This document shows positions 1 through 8,537 of a DNA stretch of 64,000 nt, in pieces; the first letter of the stretch is position 1; every line of letters starts with the position of its first letter. The position numbers and the translations under genes are program-made. The DNA comes from Brevibacillus_H ginsengisoli (GTDB taxonomy: Bacteria > Bacillota > Bacilli > Brevibacillales > Brevibacillaceae): contig NZ_JBNJQR010000003.1 of assembly GCF_050113715.1 (NCBI RefSeq), positions 248,001 to 312,000 of the forward strand, given 5' to 3'. Below the pieces are notes generated by a model. The model was not told the DNA's origin, made no database searches, and saw only the letters and a program-made list of their open reading frames with translations.

Positions 1-542
1 TTGGTCAAGTTCGCTTGGAGTTCATTATCCCATCCCGCGGATTGATTGGTTACCGTACAGAGTTCTTAACCATCACACGTGGATACGGAATTCTTAATCA
101 CTCTTTTGACAGTTATCGTCCATTGATTCAGTCAGAGGTAGGCGGACGCCATGCGGGTGTGCTGATTTCCAGTGAAACAGGAACAGCTTCAGCCTATGGT
201 TTAATGTCCGTAGAAGATCGCGGAATTATGTTCATCGAACCAGGTACAGAAGTGTACGAAGGAATGATCGTCGGTGAGCACAGCCGTGATAATGACTTGA
301 CTGTAAACATCTGTAAAGAAAAGCAAAAGACCAACGTTCGTTCCGCAACCAAGGATGAGACAGTAAAATTGAAGTCCGCTCGTCTGCTTACTTTGGAAGA
401 AGCGCTTGAATATCTCAACGATGACGAGCTTTGTGAAGTTACGCCACTTTCGGTTCGCTTGCGTAAAAAGTACTTGAATAAAACGGATCGTGAGCGTGCA
501 TCCAGATCATCAAAACGTTGGGATGCCCAACCACTAGCTTAA
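1..542 (+). CDS. typA: TypA/BipA ribosome-associated GTPase, C-terminal part (5' truncated by window)
   Basis: The open frame runs in from the left edge (frame begins at base 3), so only about the last 180 residues are present. They match the C-terminal region of TypA/BipA, a translational GTPase that binds the ribosome under stress and cold. The conserved stretch beginning FIIPSRGLIGYRTEF is typical of the family, as are HAGVLISSETG and a basic tail. The G domain lies outside the window. The next gene but one is ylaH, as in the Bacillus subtilis ylaG(typA)-ylaH neighbourhood, which supports the call. A strong hairpin follows the stop codon. Confidence 0.95.
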   Translation, partial: GQVRLEFIIPSRGLIGYRTEFLTITRGYGILNHSFDSYRPLIQSEVGGRHAGVLISSETGTASAYGLMSVEDRGIMFIEPGTEVYEGMIVGEHSRDNDLTVNICKEKQKTNVRSATKDETVKLKSARLLTLEEALEYLNDDELCEVTPLSVRLRKKYLNKTDRERASRSSKRWDAQPLA

Positions 543-571
543 GTCCAAGTAACATCTGAATAACCTGCAAT

Positions 572-640
572 GCATCTCTCATTGGAGATGCTTACTGAAG
601 CCGTTTTGGATGCCACGTGTATCCAAAGCGGTTTTCATTT
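572..640 (+). terminator. Rho-independent terminator after typA (two hairpins)
   Basis: A small hairpin (GCATCTC...GAGATGC, 572-591) is followed by a larger one: CCGTTTTGGAT (601-611) pairs with ATCCAAAGCGG (621-631), and then a T-rich run. It separates typA from nfo. Confidence 0.75.
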
Positions 641-704
641 TTGACAGGCCGTATGGCAACTGATAAAGTAATCTTGTTAGAAGCGTAACGTTAGAGGTGA
701 AACT

Positions 705-1547
705 GTGAAAATCGGATGTCATATTAGTGTGGCCAAAGGCCTTGAACAAGCAACCAAAGTCGCAATTGAAATGGGCGCTCAATCTTTTCAGGTGTTCACC
801 AAGAATCCCCGCGGCTTAAAGCCGAAGAAGGTTGATTACAAGGACGCGGAAAAAGGCGTCGCCTTGATGAAGAAGCATGATATTACCTTAGTTTGTCATA
901 CGCCATACATAACCAATTTGTCTACACCGAAAGAGGATTTGCAAGAAGCAACCATTCGTTCCATTCTTGAAGATTTACATATCGCGGAAGCGTATGGAGC
1001 CGTTGGTGCGGTTGTTCACTGCGGGAAGCATGTAGGAGAAGGCGAAGAGTACGGCACCAAACGAATGGTTGAGACGCTTGATCTCATCCTTGAGCAGTAC
1101 AACGGACCTGTAAAGCTGTTGCTGGAGAATACAGCGGGACAAGGCTCTGAGCTTGGGCTTACAGTCGAGAACCTGATGAACATTCGAGGTGCGACGAAGT
1201 ACCCAGAAAAAATAGGCTTTTGCTTTGATACCTGCCACTCTTTTGCGGCGGGACAATGGAACCTGGAGTCCTTCGACAAGCTGGTAGAAGAAATGGAGAA
1301 AACCGGCTATCTGGAAAATCTGGTCGCGATTCATTTTAATGACAGTAAAGCGCCGTTCGCAAGCCTTAAGGACCGCCATGAAAAAATCGGCAAAGGGGAA
1401 ATCGGTAGTGAGGCCCTCGCCAAATTCTTGACTAGCGAGAAGTTTGAACATCTTCCGATCGTACTCGAAACGCCAGCAGAGGATGAACGCGAGTATGCGG
1501 ATGAAATGGTGTACCTACAACAACTAAGAGAAGCGGGAGCCAAGTAG
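705..1547 (+). CDS. nfo: Deoxyribonuclease IV (AP endonuclease IV)
   Basis: A 280-residue protein of normal length for the Nfo/endonuclease IV family. These TIM-barrel, zinc-dependent enzymes cut DNA 5' to abasic sites in base-excision repair, and in Bacillus they protect spores. Visible metal-ligand blocks are CHTPY near residue 64, VVHCGKHVG near 102, LLENTAGQG near 140, GFCFDTCHSFAAG near 171 and AIHFNDSKAPFASLKDRHEK near 209. The start is GTG at 705, preceded by AGAGGTGA at a good distance. It has its own transcription unit after the typA terminator, and ylaH follows closely. Confidence 0.95.
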   Translation: MKIGCHISVAKGLEQATKVAIEMGAQSFQVFTKNPRGLKPKKVDYKDAEKGVALMKKHDITLVCHTPYITNLSTPKEDLQEATIRSILEDLHIAEAYGAVGAVVHCGKHVGEGEEYGTKRMVETLDLILEQYNGPVKLLLENTAGQGSELGLTVENLMNIRGATKYPEKIGFCFDTCHSFAAGQWNLESFDKLVEEMEKTGYLENLVAIHFNDSKAPFASLKDRHEKIGKGEIGSEALAKFLTSEKFEHLPIVLETPAEDEREYADEMVYLQQLREAGAK

Positions 1548-1572
1548 AAATAGTCAGACGGGGGAGAAACGG

Positions 1573-1896
1573 ATGGAATGGTTTGATCTGGTTTCCACTT
1601 ATGAACCAACCAATAATCCACTCAGCACCTATGATCAATTGCGCCTTTGGTTTGATCATATGCGGACGTATGTTATCTTTATTTACCTGATTCTCTTGTA
1701 CTACACAGGGTTTGCTCCCAAGGGACGGATGCCGATCCTCAAAACGCTTCTGTTAATCGTGGTGCTATTCATGGGAGCGATGCTGTTCAGTGTTTTGGAT
1801 ATTATGAATTTACCTGTGAGAAGTGCGCTGTTTGTCGCGCTGATCATTATGGCATTAGCACGTTTACGTCGAAAAGATTTACGAGAGGAAGCCTAG
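1573..1896 (+). CDS. ylaH: YlaH-like membrane protein
   Basis: A 107-residue protein resembling B. subtilis YlaH, a small membrane protein of unknown function. Three hydrophobic segments are visible (about residues 32-48, 57-76 and 82-96), and it ends in a basic tail (RLRRKDLREEA). A GGGGGAG ribosome binding site lies just before ATG 1573. The position just downstream of typA is conserved in Bacillales. The next gene starts 9 bases after its stop, so the two are probably cotranscribed. Confidence 0.75.
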   Translation: MEWFDLVSTYEPTNNPLSTYDQLRLWFDHMRTYVIFIYLILLYYTGFAPKGRMPILKTLLLIVVLFMGAMLFSVLDIMNLPVRSALFVALIIMALARLRRKDLREEA

Positions 1897-1905
1897 GGGG
1901 CACGT

Positions 1906-2190
1906 ATGAAACTGGAAGATGCACTGTTTAACTGGCTGCAAATTAAAGTCGTTTCAGAAGCCAGATTGAATGACCGTTCAGCGAAGGATACATTGAACTT
2001 TTTTACTGATATTATTTCGGAAGACCATCAGGTAAGCGAGATGGAGTACACCAAGGACGCGACCATGTATACGCTGCGCTATACGGTGGGTGGAACACGC
2101 AAGCTGCAAATGTACCCAATCGAACTGGTGGAGCAGCTGCTCAATGCGATTGAAAACGAACCCAAGTTTAATGTTGAAGAGGAAGCGTAA
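1906..2190 (+). CDS. Conserved hypothetical protein (94 aa)
   Basis: A small acidic soluble protein that I do not recognise. It has no signal peptide, membrane segment or metal motif. It looks alpha/beta, with YTLRYTVGGTRKLQMYPIEL in the middle and an acidic C-terminus. It starts at ATG 1906 behind AGGGGGCACGT, 9 bases after ylaH, and ends immediately at a strong terminator. It is therefore probably the last gene of the nfo-ylaH transcription unit. The good ribosome binding site and operon position argue that it is real. Confidence 0.7.
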   Translation: MKLEDALFNWLQIKVVSEARLNDRSAKDTLNFFTDIISEDHQVSEMEYTKDATMYTLRYTVGGTRKLQMYPIELVEQLLNAIENEPKFNVEEEA

Positions 2191-2224
2191 AAAAGCTGGG
2201 GACCTGTGGGTCCCCAGCTTTTTT
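2189..2224 (+). terminator. Strong intrinsic terminator
   Basis: AAAAAAGCTGGGGACC pairs perfectly with GGGTCCCCAGCTTTTTT around a 3-base loop. It directly follows the stop codon of the 94-residue gene. The symmetric A and T tracts could also serve the minus-strand gene ending at 2296. Confidence 0.9.
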
Positions 2225-2295
2225 GGTGCAACTACGGCTCTGCTTTCGCCAAAGGCTTAGGCAATCGCCTAGTTTTCTAATACCAATGAAAGCAA

Positions 2296-2469
2296 CTAAT
2301 CTCTGACGGCATCGATTGCTCCTAATACGATGTGTGCAAGTCCAAACCCGGCAATTCCCCAAGCGTAAGGATTGTCCGCGCGAAAACGATTGTGGTTTGA
2401 CCTGAGTAACCCAAGCCCAGTTGCAGTCACTGCGGAACCAAGCACAATAGGAACGATTCCTTTTCTCAT
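2296..2469 (-). CDS. Small hypothetical membrane protein (57 aa)
   Basis: A short gene on the minus strand encoding 57 residues. It begins MRKGIVPIVLGSAVTATGLG and ends IAGFGLAHIVLGAIDAVRD. Two hydrophobic, glycine/alanine-rich segments (about residues 5-22 and 38-53) are linked by a charged loop (RSNHNRFRADNPYAWG), which suggests a membrane hairpin. A near-ideal ribosome binding site, GGTGGAGGTGA, lies just upstream of the ATG. The function is unknown. Similar short proteins occur in Bacillales from memory, but I cannot name the family. Confidence 0.75.
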   Translation of the reverse strand: MRKGIVPIVLGSAVTATGLGLLRSNHNRFRADNPYAWGIAGFGLAHIVLGAIDAVRD

Positions 2470-2534
2470 GACTTGTCACCTCCACCTGTAGTTTGTCCGA
2501 TGAACGATACCGAAGTCAGGTTTTTTCTGGTCTT

Positions 2535-3767
2535 CTAAAGGCTTAAGGTGTTATCCTGTACGATATTTAATTGCTTTTGCTCATACATACTGCGGCCTTT
2601 GCCATAGAAGATCAGACTGATCATCGATAAAGCGGCGAAGAACAGAAACATCGCGGGTCCGCCATAGCTGGTCAAAATCATTCCACCCACCCAAGGTCCC
2701 AAAAAGCTCCCGAACTCATTGAACCCTTGCGCCCCGTAATACGTTCCGCGCATGCCGTGAGGGGTAATTTGATCCAATTGCGCATATTCCGAAGGCACCA
2801 CGATGATCTCCCCAAAGGTATACACAAGCATGGCGACGATAAAGCCTGCCCATCCCGCTGACAAAGCAAAGCCAATATTTCCTGCCGCAAATAGCATACA
2901 ACCAATGATCATCCGTTGGAATAAAGTAAATCGCTCCGAGAAGCGAGTCAGCGGAATCTGCATCAGCAGCACGGTGAATCCGTTTAGACTCATCAAAACG
3001 CCAAACAATTGGATACCTTTCTCGAGATTTGCTTCCAGATATTGCGATAGCGTAACGGACATTTGGCCATGTACGGTAGTCAACAAGATTCCACCGACCA
3101 GGAAGAGAAAGAGAATTCGGTCATTTCGGATGACATTGAACGCAGACGCAATCGTCATGCGATCCTCTGATGGCTGATTTTGTTCTGACAAGATTACCTT
3201 CTTGAAGGAAAGCGCTAATACCGCCAGATAGACCAGGTAAACACAAGCTGTAAGGAAGAAGGCCAAGGTACTTGCTCCTATTCCTAGCAAAGCGCCTAGC
3301 ATCGGACCAATCGAAAATCCCAGATTGATGGCAAAATAGCGGTTGGCAAACATGCGGAAACGCATATTTTCGGGAGTCAGGTCTCCCATGAGCGCTTTGG
3401 AGATCGTAGAGAAAAACGCGCCGGATATTCCTCTCATAATACTTAACCCCATCAAAAGCAAAGGATTCGCAGTATAAACAAATCCGACGAAAGAGAGGGC
3501 AAGTAAACCTAATGACATGAGCATCAACCGCTGTCTTCCCATTAAGTCAGACAATACCCCACCGATGAAACCGCCAAAAGTGGCTGCTAACGGGCCAGCC
3601 CCAAGAATGAGACCGATCATTGGCGGATCAAGATGAACCGTTTGATGCAAGTAAATCGCCAGAAACGGCATGCTCATGGAACTGGTCAAAAAGGTGAAGA
3701 CAGTGCCGACCATCAAGATATGTACGATCGGATGATAGCTGTGAATGTAGCGCTGAAGTCTATTCAT
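2535..3767 (-). CDS. MFS transporter (DHA1-type, probable drug/metabolite exporter)
   Basis: A 410-residue major facilitator protein with about twelve hydrophobic segments. The cytoplasmic motif A between segments 2 and 3 is clear (GGVLSDLMGRQRLM, near residue 65). The length and overall pattern fit the 12-TM proton-driven multidrug exporter group; the substrate cannot be told. Its start overlaps the end of the upstream regulator gene by 8 bases, so the two form a coupled operon with the regulator first. A role as the regulator's target exporter is inferred from this arrangement. Confidence 0.88.
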   Translation of the reverse strand: MNRLQRYIHSYHPIVHILMVGTVFTFLTSSMSMPFLAIYLHQTVHLDPPMIGLILGAGPLAATFGGFIGGVLSDLMGRQRLMLMSLGLLALSFVGFVYTANPLLLMGLSIMRGISGAFFSTISKALMGDLTPENMRFRMFANRYFAINLGFSIGPMLGALLGIGASTLAFFLTACVYLVYLAVLALSFKKVILSEQNQPSEDRMTIASAFNVIRNDRILFLFLVGGILLTTVHGQMSVTLSQYLEANLEKGIQLFGVLMSLNGFTVLLMQIPLTRFSERFTLFQRMIIGCMLFAAGNIGFALSAGWAGFIVAMLVYTFGEIIVVPSEYAQLDQITPHGMRGTYYGAQGFNEFGSFLGPWVGGMILTSYGGPAMFLFFAALSMISLIFYGKGRSMYEQKQLNIVQDNTLSL

Positions 3768-4692
3768 GCTCGGCCTCCTTATGAAGCAGTAGCTCTTTTA
3801 GTTTCTGATGAAACCCATCAATGAAGGGTTCTCTTAAGGAATAGTAGGATGGAGTTGTGTGATCAAGAAAATGAATGCGAACCATCCCGGCCCGACGAAG
3901 TGTCGTCATATGATGGTGAACGGTACTCTTCGCTAATTTCACATGCTGTTGAATTTCGGTCAGTGTGCATGCTTGTTTGGACAGATACAGAAGAATGCGC
4001 AGTCTCTTCTCATCCGCCAGCGCTTGGGCTAGTTGGAGAAATTCTTCGGTAGCTGTTTCCTCAGTTAATTTCATTGGCCAAGCTCCATACAGACAGGTCG
4101 CTTTCTTGCGGAAAAAGTCAAGAATGGTAGAAGGAGCACAATGATACTGGGGAACGAGTATCACTTCCTCTAATTGTTCGGTTGGTTCGATGCGAATCCC
4201 GTTGGTTGCTTGATCAATCAACTCAATTGGCTGAAGTTTAGTGGACAGGGCAGTCAAGTGATTCGCCTGATCACTTAAATAGGTAAGGATGCTCGGTTCC
4301 AAGCGTCTGAAGTAATGTTCGTTCCACTTGGTAAGTAAATAGGTGCTTCTGTCTCGAAGCTCACCCAAATTGAGCGGGATGCTGCTTACCCATGGTGCCA
4401 AGCGCTCGTACAGTTCCCCTGCGGGTAATTTCTCAAACCAGTCAAGGAATTGTTCTGCAGTAGTCTTTTGGGGGCATTGGGAAATTAACAGAACGACCCG
4501 ATGAAGCACTTCCCACCGTTCATCCGCCAGCTCTTCGGCAAATGATTGAGGAAGGCTTTGTTTGGTTTCGTGATACCAATCAGTTCCGAGCTGAATGTTT
4601 TTGAGATTGGAATGATAAATGTACGTATAAAAGCTGGTGACTAATTCATATGCGGGAGAAAATTCAATAGAAACAGAATACGTTTTATCCAT
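3760..4692 (-). CDS. ArsR-type winged-helix regulator with long N-terminal domain
   Basis: A 310-residue protein. The C-terminal ~90 residues are an ArsR-like winged helix (LADEKRLRILLYLSKQACTL, TEIQQHVKLAKSTVHHHMTTLRRAGMV). The first ~200 residues form a helical domain like those of DUF5937-type ArsR regulators and probably sense a ligand. The cysteine-based metal-binding motif of classical ArsR is not evident, so a metal sensor is unlikely. The start ATG at 4692 is preceded by GGTGATCGA. It is cotranscribed with, and translationally coupled to, the MFS gene, and divergent from the secreted-protein gene at 4847. Confidence 0.82.
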   Translation of the reverse strand: MDKTYSVSIEFSPAYELVTSFYTYIYHSNLKNIQLGTDWYHETKQSLPQSFAEELADERWEVLHRVVLLISQCPQKTTAEQFLDWFEKLPAGELYERLAPWVSSIPLNLGELRDRSTYLLTKWNEHYFRRLEPSILTYLSDQANHLTALSTKLQPIELIDQATNGIRIEPTEQLEEVILVPQYHCAPSTILDFFRKKATCLYGAWPMKLTEETATEEFLQLAQALADEKRLRILLYLSKQACTLTEIQQHVKLAKSTVHHHMTTLRRAGMVRIHFLDHTTPSYYSLREPFIDGFHQKLKELLLHKEAEHE

Positions 4693-4846
4693 TCGATCAC
4701 CATCGAATCGTAATTATTTGTTGATTTGATTCTAATGGGAATGGTCGTAATTGTCAAAACAAAAAAACTTCTTGTTCCCCTTGCAACCTTTTGCGAGAAT
4801 GCACCGTCTGGAAAATTGACCGCAATACGAAAGGGGAAAAACACAG

Positions 4847-6229
4847 ATGAAAAAATACTTAACAAAACCGGTTATTGCTGCTCTGACTGTTGCCGCGCTT
4901 GCGGGTGGTCTGACACCAGTGTGGGCGAGCTCTTTGACAACGTCAGGCACTACGAATACAGATAGTAAGGTTGTCATGAATGGAAGCAATCAAGAGGTTA
5001 CCCGCTATCGCTTGAAGGATCTTGTAGAAAACGATCTATCAACCTTGAATCTTCTTATGAAAACGGAGTCAGATCATCTCTATGTAGTAGTCGATGAGAT
5101 TAACCTAAACGAGAAGATGAGCACATTCATTGAAGAAAATGCGGATGAGTGGAAGAAAATTTACAAGGACCATTATGCGGATATTTATCTCGAGGTTCGC
5201 TACGATGATCAAGCGGGTATCGTTTCATTGAAGCAAGAAACCAAGAACGACCTCCTGTACATCACAGGAAAAGTCTCTGCCGATGTAGATAAAGTTGTTC
5301 TCAATACTCCGAATAATGGCAAGATTGAAGTAATGAGTTTCGTTGACCATACCTTTACCGTAACGATTCCAGCCGTAATCAGCTCCACACCACAATACGT
5401 AACGGTCAATGCGTATAATGGTGACAAATTGTTGGAGACGAAAAAGCTTCGAGTGAATCCAGGAACCGTGGAAGAACAAGATGCGATTGTGCATACACAA
5501 GCAAGCTATAATGCTGACCAGAAACAAGTAAAGGTTCTTGGAGTCGTTAAATCTTCTACGGACGAGGTTTATGTGACGTATGAGGGTGTGAAGAAAAAAG
5601 CGACACTCAAATCCGTGTGGGATGGAACCGAGGCGTTCTCTGTTGAATTTAACAAGGAGAAGCCAACTTCCAAAGAAGCGTTGGTTGAAGCTTACAATAA
5701 CGGGGTAAAAGTGGATTCAGAAAAAGTGGAAGTAACCAACATCAAATCTCCTGTGGTTAATCCAGGTACTTTCACCATTAAAGGAACAGCAACTATTAGT
5801 CCTAAAGACAAAAATGTGACCGTAAAAGGAACCATTGAGTCCACAACAAACTTTGACGCTGCCAAATACAAAATCTATGCAATCGCTCCAGATGGCGTGA
5901 AGTACGAAATCAAACTTAAAGATGGCAAAGCATTCGAAGCCAGTCTGCCATTTAAAAACCGTTCCTTTAGCTCCAAAGGTGTAACCATTCAGGTTTTCGA
6001 CGGAGATAAATTGGTAACCCAAACGTTGATTGCTCACGGTGTACCGGTTAATGTCAAACCTCCACAAAAGGCTCCAAACATTCACCCAGTCAAACTGGAT
6101 GAGAAAAAAATGAAACAGAAGGATAAAAAGAAAGGCGATCAGGACGACGAGGATGACGATGATCAAGGCGATGAACACGGTGAAGGGCATGGAAACGGAC
6201 ACGGACATGGGCATGGAAAAAAACATTAA
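4847..6229 (+). CDS. Secreted protein with Ig-like repeats and Asp/His-rich C-terminal tail
   Basis: A 460-residue protein with a clear Sec signal peptide (MKKYLTKPVIAALTVAALAGG, probable cleavage after VWA at residue 27). The middle contains at least three similar beta-rich stretches (about residues 120-205, 215-300 and 310-400; for example KVSADVDKVVLNTP, VVKSSTDEVYVTYEG, TIESTTNFDAAKYKIYAIAP) that look like bacterial Ig-type or cell-surface domains. The last ~60 residues are a lysine-rich linker, an acidic DDEDDDDQGDE block and a run of GH/HGHG repeats, which suggests divalent metal binding. No LPXTG or SLH anchor is visible. The function is unknown. AAAGGGG precedes the ATG, and a large terminator follows. 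Confidence 0.8.
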   Translation: MKKYLTKPVIAALTVAALAGGLTPVWASSLTTSGTTNTDSKVVMNGSNQEVTRYRLKDLVENDLSTLNLLMKTESDHLYVVVDEINLNEKMSTFIEENADEWKKIYKDHYADIYLEVRYDDQAGIVSLKQETKNDLLYITGKVSADVDKVVLNTPNNGKIEVMSFVDHTFTVTIPAVISSTPQYVTVNAYNGDKLLETKKLRVNPGTVEEQDAIVHTQASYNADQKQVKVLGVVKSSTDEVYVTYEGVKKKATLKSVWDGTEAFSVEFNKEKPTSKEALVEAYNNGVKVDSEKVEVTNIKSPVVNPGTFTIKGTATISPKDKNVTVKGTIESTTNFDAAKYKIYAIAPDGVKYEIKLKDGKAFEASLPFKNRSFSSKGVTIQVFDGDKLVTQTLIAHGVPVNVKPPQKAPNIHPVKLDEKKMKQKDKKKGDQDDEDDDDQGDEHGEGHGNGHGHGHGKKH

Positions 6230-6238
6230 CGGATAATG

Positions 6239-6302
6239 AAAAAACCTCCTTCTTCCAAACGAGTGGTGACGACCCTTCTCACTTTGGAAGAAGGAGGTTT
6301 TT
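6239..6302. terminator. Bidirectional terminator
   Basis: A 20-base stem (AAAAACCTCCTTCTTCCAAA against its exact complement) with an A tract before and a T tract after. It sits between two convergent genes (ends at 6229 and 6307) and can serve both. Confidence 0.93.
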
Positions 6303-6306
6303 CTAA

Positions 6307-6657
6307 TTAATAATGGCTTCTGGAATAGTATCCGTTGACATAGTTAATGATTTCGCGTATGTAATCTCCAATAATCGGAATGGAGACGAACTGGCCAATA
6401 AACGATCCAAGGATAGCCAAGACGATTGCGGTTCCGATTGTCAGTCCAAGCCCGCGAGCGAGACCAGCGAAAAAATTGTTGAAAAGCAGCCGTCGGGGTT
6501 TGGTGTAATTCAATAGGATATCGGCAATCTCCGTTTTTTTTAAGAACAGAGACAAGCGGTCCATGCGATTCGTCAGCTTCTCGATCTCTTCCAGTCGATC
6601 CAGTAATTCATCCAGTTTGGCATTTAATTCTTCCGTAGGTACGGGTGGACGTGTCAT
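6307..6657 (-). CDS. DUF5665 membrane protein
   Basis: A 116-residue protein. Residues 8-45 look like a short coiled coil (ELNAKLDELLDRLEEIEKL). A conserved block LLNYTKPRRLLFNNFFAGLA (around 48-67) and one long hydrophobic glycine-rich segment follow, ending in an amphipathic tail. This layout matches the small DUF5665 family of Firmicutes, whose function is unknown. GGAGGTATGCC lies just before the ATG. It probably spans the membrane once or twice. Confidence 0.75.
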   Translation of the reverse strand: MTRPPVPTEELNAKLDELLDRLEEIEKLTNRMDRLSLFLKKTEIADILLNYTKPRRLLFNNFFAGLARGLGLTIGTAIVLAILGSFIGQFVSIPIIGDYIREIINYVNGYYSRSHY

Positions 6658-6782
6658 GGCATACCTCCTACGAACTAGTTTATCCCAGTTTACGGAACAT
6701 CACGGTGAGGTTCAAGTGATTGCGCAGAGATTTGTAAACATGATATTCTTACCACAAAAGCAAAAGAAGGGGGAACCAAAAA

Positions 6783-7235
6783 ATGGCTGAAACCGTTTCA
6801 AATTCACTTTCGGATGAGTTATATCAGTTAGTACAAAAAGAACGTTTTGTTTTACTGGGAACAATTGATCATGAGACACAGGCACCATCGATAAGCGCGA
6901 TCTCGTGGGTGTTTGCTCCTGATCCAGGGACGATTCGCTTTGCTGTCGATAAACACTCGCGAATCGTCGCCAACATCCAAAACAATTCGAAGGTCGTACT
7001 TAATCTCATCGGAGCAGATTCCACCTACTCCATAAACGGAACTGCCAGGATAGCCAGTGAGCGGATGGAAGATGTTCCGTTGAAATTAGCCATGATTGAG
7101 ATTGCGATTGAGTCAGTACGAGACGTTATGTTTTATGGTTCCCGAATCTCGGTTGAGCCACAATATGAAAAAACCTATGACAAGAACGCCGCGGCCAAAC
7201 TAGACCAACAAGTCATGTCCGCTTTACGGAAATAA
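6783..7235 (+). CDS. ylaL: Pyridoxamine 5'-phosphate oxidase-like (split-barrel flavin) protein
   Basis: A 150-residue protein with the FMN-binding split-barrel pattern: a strand containing RFVLLGTIDHETQAPSISAI, then IRFAVDKHSRIVANIQNNSK, and an ending AYDKNAAAKLDQQVM-like block (here TYDKNAAAKLDQQV). It resembles B. subtilis YlaL, which sits next to ylaK there; here ylaJ and ylaK follow a few genes downstream. It may bind FMN, F420 or heme; the substrate is unknown. AAGGGGG precedes ATG 6783 and a strong terminator follows. Confidence 0.75.
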   Translation: MAETVSNSLSDELYQLVQKERFVLLGTIDHETQAPSISAISWVFAPDPGTIRFAVDKHSRIVANIQNNSKVVLNLIGADSTYSINGTARIASERMEDVPLKLAMIEIAIESVRDVMFYGSRISVEPQYEKTYDKNAAAKLDQQVMSALRK

Positions 7236-7251
7236 CCTGTATGCAGATTAT

Positions 7252-7300
7252 AAAAAGGCTGCCTTCCCGAGTTAGATATCGGGGAAGGCAGCCTTTTTTA
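7252..7300. terminator. Bidirectional terminator
   Basis: AAAAAGGCTGCCTTCCC pairs with GGGAAGGCAGCCTTTTTT around a 13-base loop. It lies between the convergent ylaL-like gene and the aldo/keto reductase gene. Confidence 0.93.
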
Positions 7301-7319
7301 TTTTGAATCGGTGTACAGC

Positions 7320-8360
7320 TTACGCTTGCAGTACAGGAGTTGGTTTCGTGGTTGTATCGGACATGAATTGGCTCAAGCGTTCATTGTAGCCGTTCACCCA
7401 AAGTGATTCAATCAGGTTCATTTGTTCTTGGGTAAGTGGCGCTACTTCGGAAGCCATTGCAAATTCTTTGAGATTTTCTTCACTCGTGAAGTTAGGCAGA
7501 ACAGTCACGATCGATGGATGGAAAAGCGAGAATTGGATTGCCAATTGACCAATTGTGCGGTCCGTTTCATTAAACAAGCCGTTCTCTTTCATTTCCTTCA
7601 CAACATCGACACCTGCTTGCATCCAGTGAGCTGGACGGTGATTGCGGTGATCGCTCTTATCAAAATGCTTGGCAGGATCGTAAGTGCCATCCAGGAGACC
7701 GGACGCGTGCGGAACACGAACGATCAGCGCGCGTTTTTCTTCTTCTGCGACAGGGATCACTTCACGTGCTGGGTCTTGTTCTACGATGTTGTTGATAATT
7801 TGGATAGCGGCGTATCCTGGGCGTTTCAAAGCGGCAACCGATTCCTTTTTCCAGCCGATATCTGGACCCATGGCTGCGCCGTATTCACGAATTTTACCTT
7901 CTTCTTTGAGGCGTTCCAAAGTTTCGTGCACTTCATCGTTAAGCACCGTTTCCATACGTGGGTTATGGAGCTGGAAGAAGTCAATGTAGTCCGTTCCGAG
8001 ACGCTTCAAGCTTTGTTCGCAAGCGTAACGAATATGTTCCTTGGACCAGTTTTGTGGAAGCTCTGAATGGCCTTGGCGCTCACCTGGAAGATTGTAGATA
8101 TCATAACCGAATTTGGTCGCAATGATCACTTTGTCACGGATGTCTTTGAATGTATCGGCAAGAATTGTTTCTCCAAGTCCATTGCCGTAGACGTCAGCTG
8201 TATCGAAGAAGTTGATGCCATAATCTTCGTAAGCGGAACGGAGCAGTTTTTTTCCGAAATCTACATCTTTAACGCCCCACCATTTGGTGGCAACGGACCA
8301 AACGCCAAAGCCAACCTCGGAAACAGAAAGATTAGTTCCTGGTAATGTTCTATATTTCAT
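7320..8360 (-). CDS. Aldo/keto reductase
   Basis: A 346-residue NAD(P)H-dependent oxidoreductase of the aldo/keto reductase superfamily (TIM barrel). The catalytic tetrad is visible: Asp and Tyr in FFDTADVYGNG (near residue 52), Lys in IIATKFGYD (near 82) and His in FFQLHNPR (near 131). The physiological substrate is unknown. I chose ATG 8360 because AAGGAG lies 11-12 bases upstream. A TTG three codons earlier (8369) is too close to that site. Confidence 0.88.
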   Translation of the reverse strand: MKYRTLPGTNLSVSEVGFGVWSVATKWWGVKDVDFGKKLLRSAYEDYGINFFDTADVYGNGLGETILADTFKDIRDKVIIATKFGYDIYNLPGERQGHSELPQNWSKEHIRYACEQSLKRLGTDYIDFFQLHNPRMETVLNDEVHETLERLKEEGKIREYGAAMGPDIGWKKESVAALKRPGYAAIQIINNIVEQDPAREVIPVAEEEKRALIVRVPHASGLLDGTYDPAKHFDKSDHRNHRPAHWMQAGVDVVKEMKENGLFNETDRTIGQLAIQFSLFHPSIVTVLPNFTSEENLKEFAMASEVAPLTQEQMNLIESLWVNGYNERLSQFMSDTTTKPTPVLQA

Positions 8361-8488
8361 TATGTACAAACGCTCCTTACAATTTGTATTTTGTCTACAG
8401 GTATTTTACCACGTTTATCATTTGGTTTACATTGCAAAAACCTGTGACAAATCTTACATCTTTGTGAAAAATAGGGGATTTGTTACTC

Positions 8489-8526
8489 ACAAAAAAAGCC
8501 CAACCAGCGTAAGCAGGCAGGCTTAT
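8489..8526 (-). terminator. Possible weak terminator after ylaJ
   Basis: On the minus strand AAGCC...GGCTT with partly paired inner bases is followed by a run of seven Ts, just after the ylaJ stop codon. The stem is imperfect. Confidence 0.4.
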
Positions 8527-8537
8527 AGGGGGTGGCA

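Noticed and set aside
5717..6226. Minus-strand open frame opposite the 3' end of the His-rich secreted protein gene
   Set aside because: The hydrophobic product is simply the complement of the Asp/His/Lys-rich codons; there is no start context.
7422..8066. Long plus-strand open frame (214 codons) inside the aldo/keto reductase gene
   Set aside because: It is antisense to conserved catalytic motifs, lacks a ribosome binding site and its composition is unlike real proteins.
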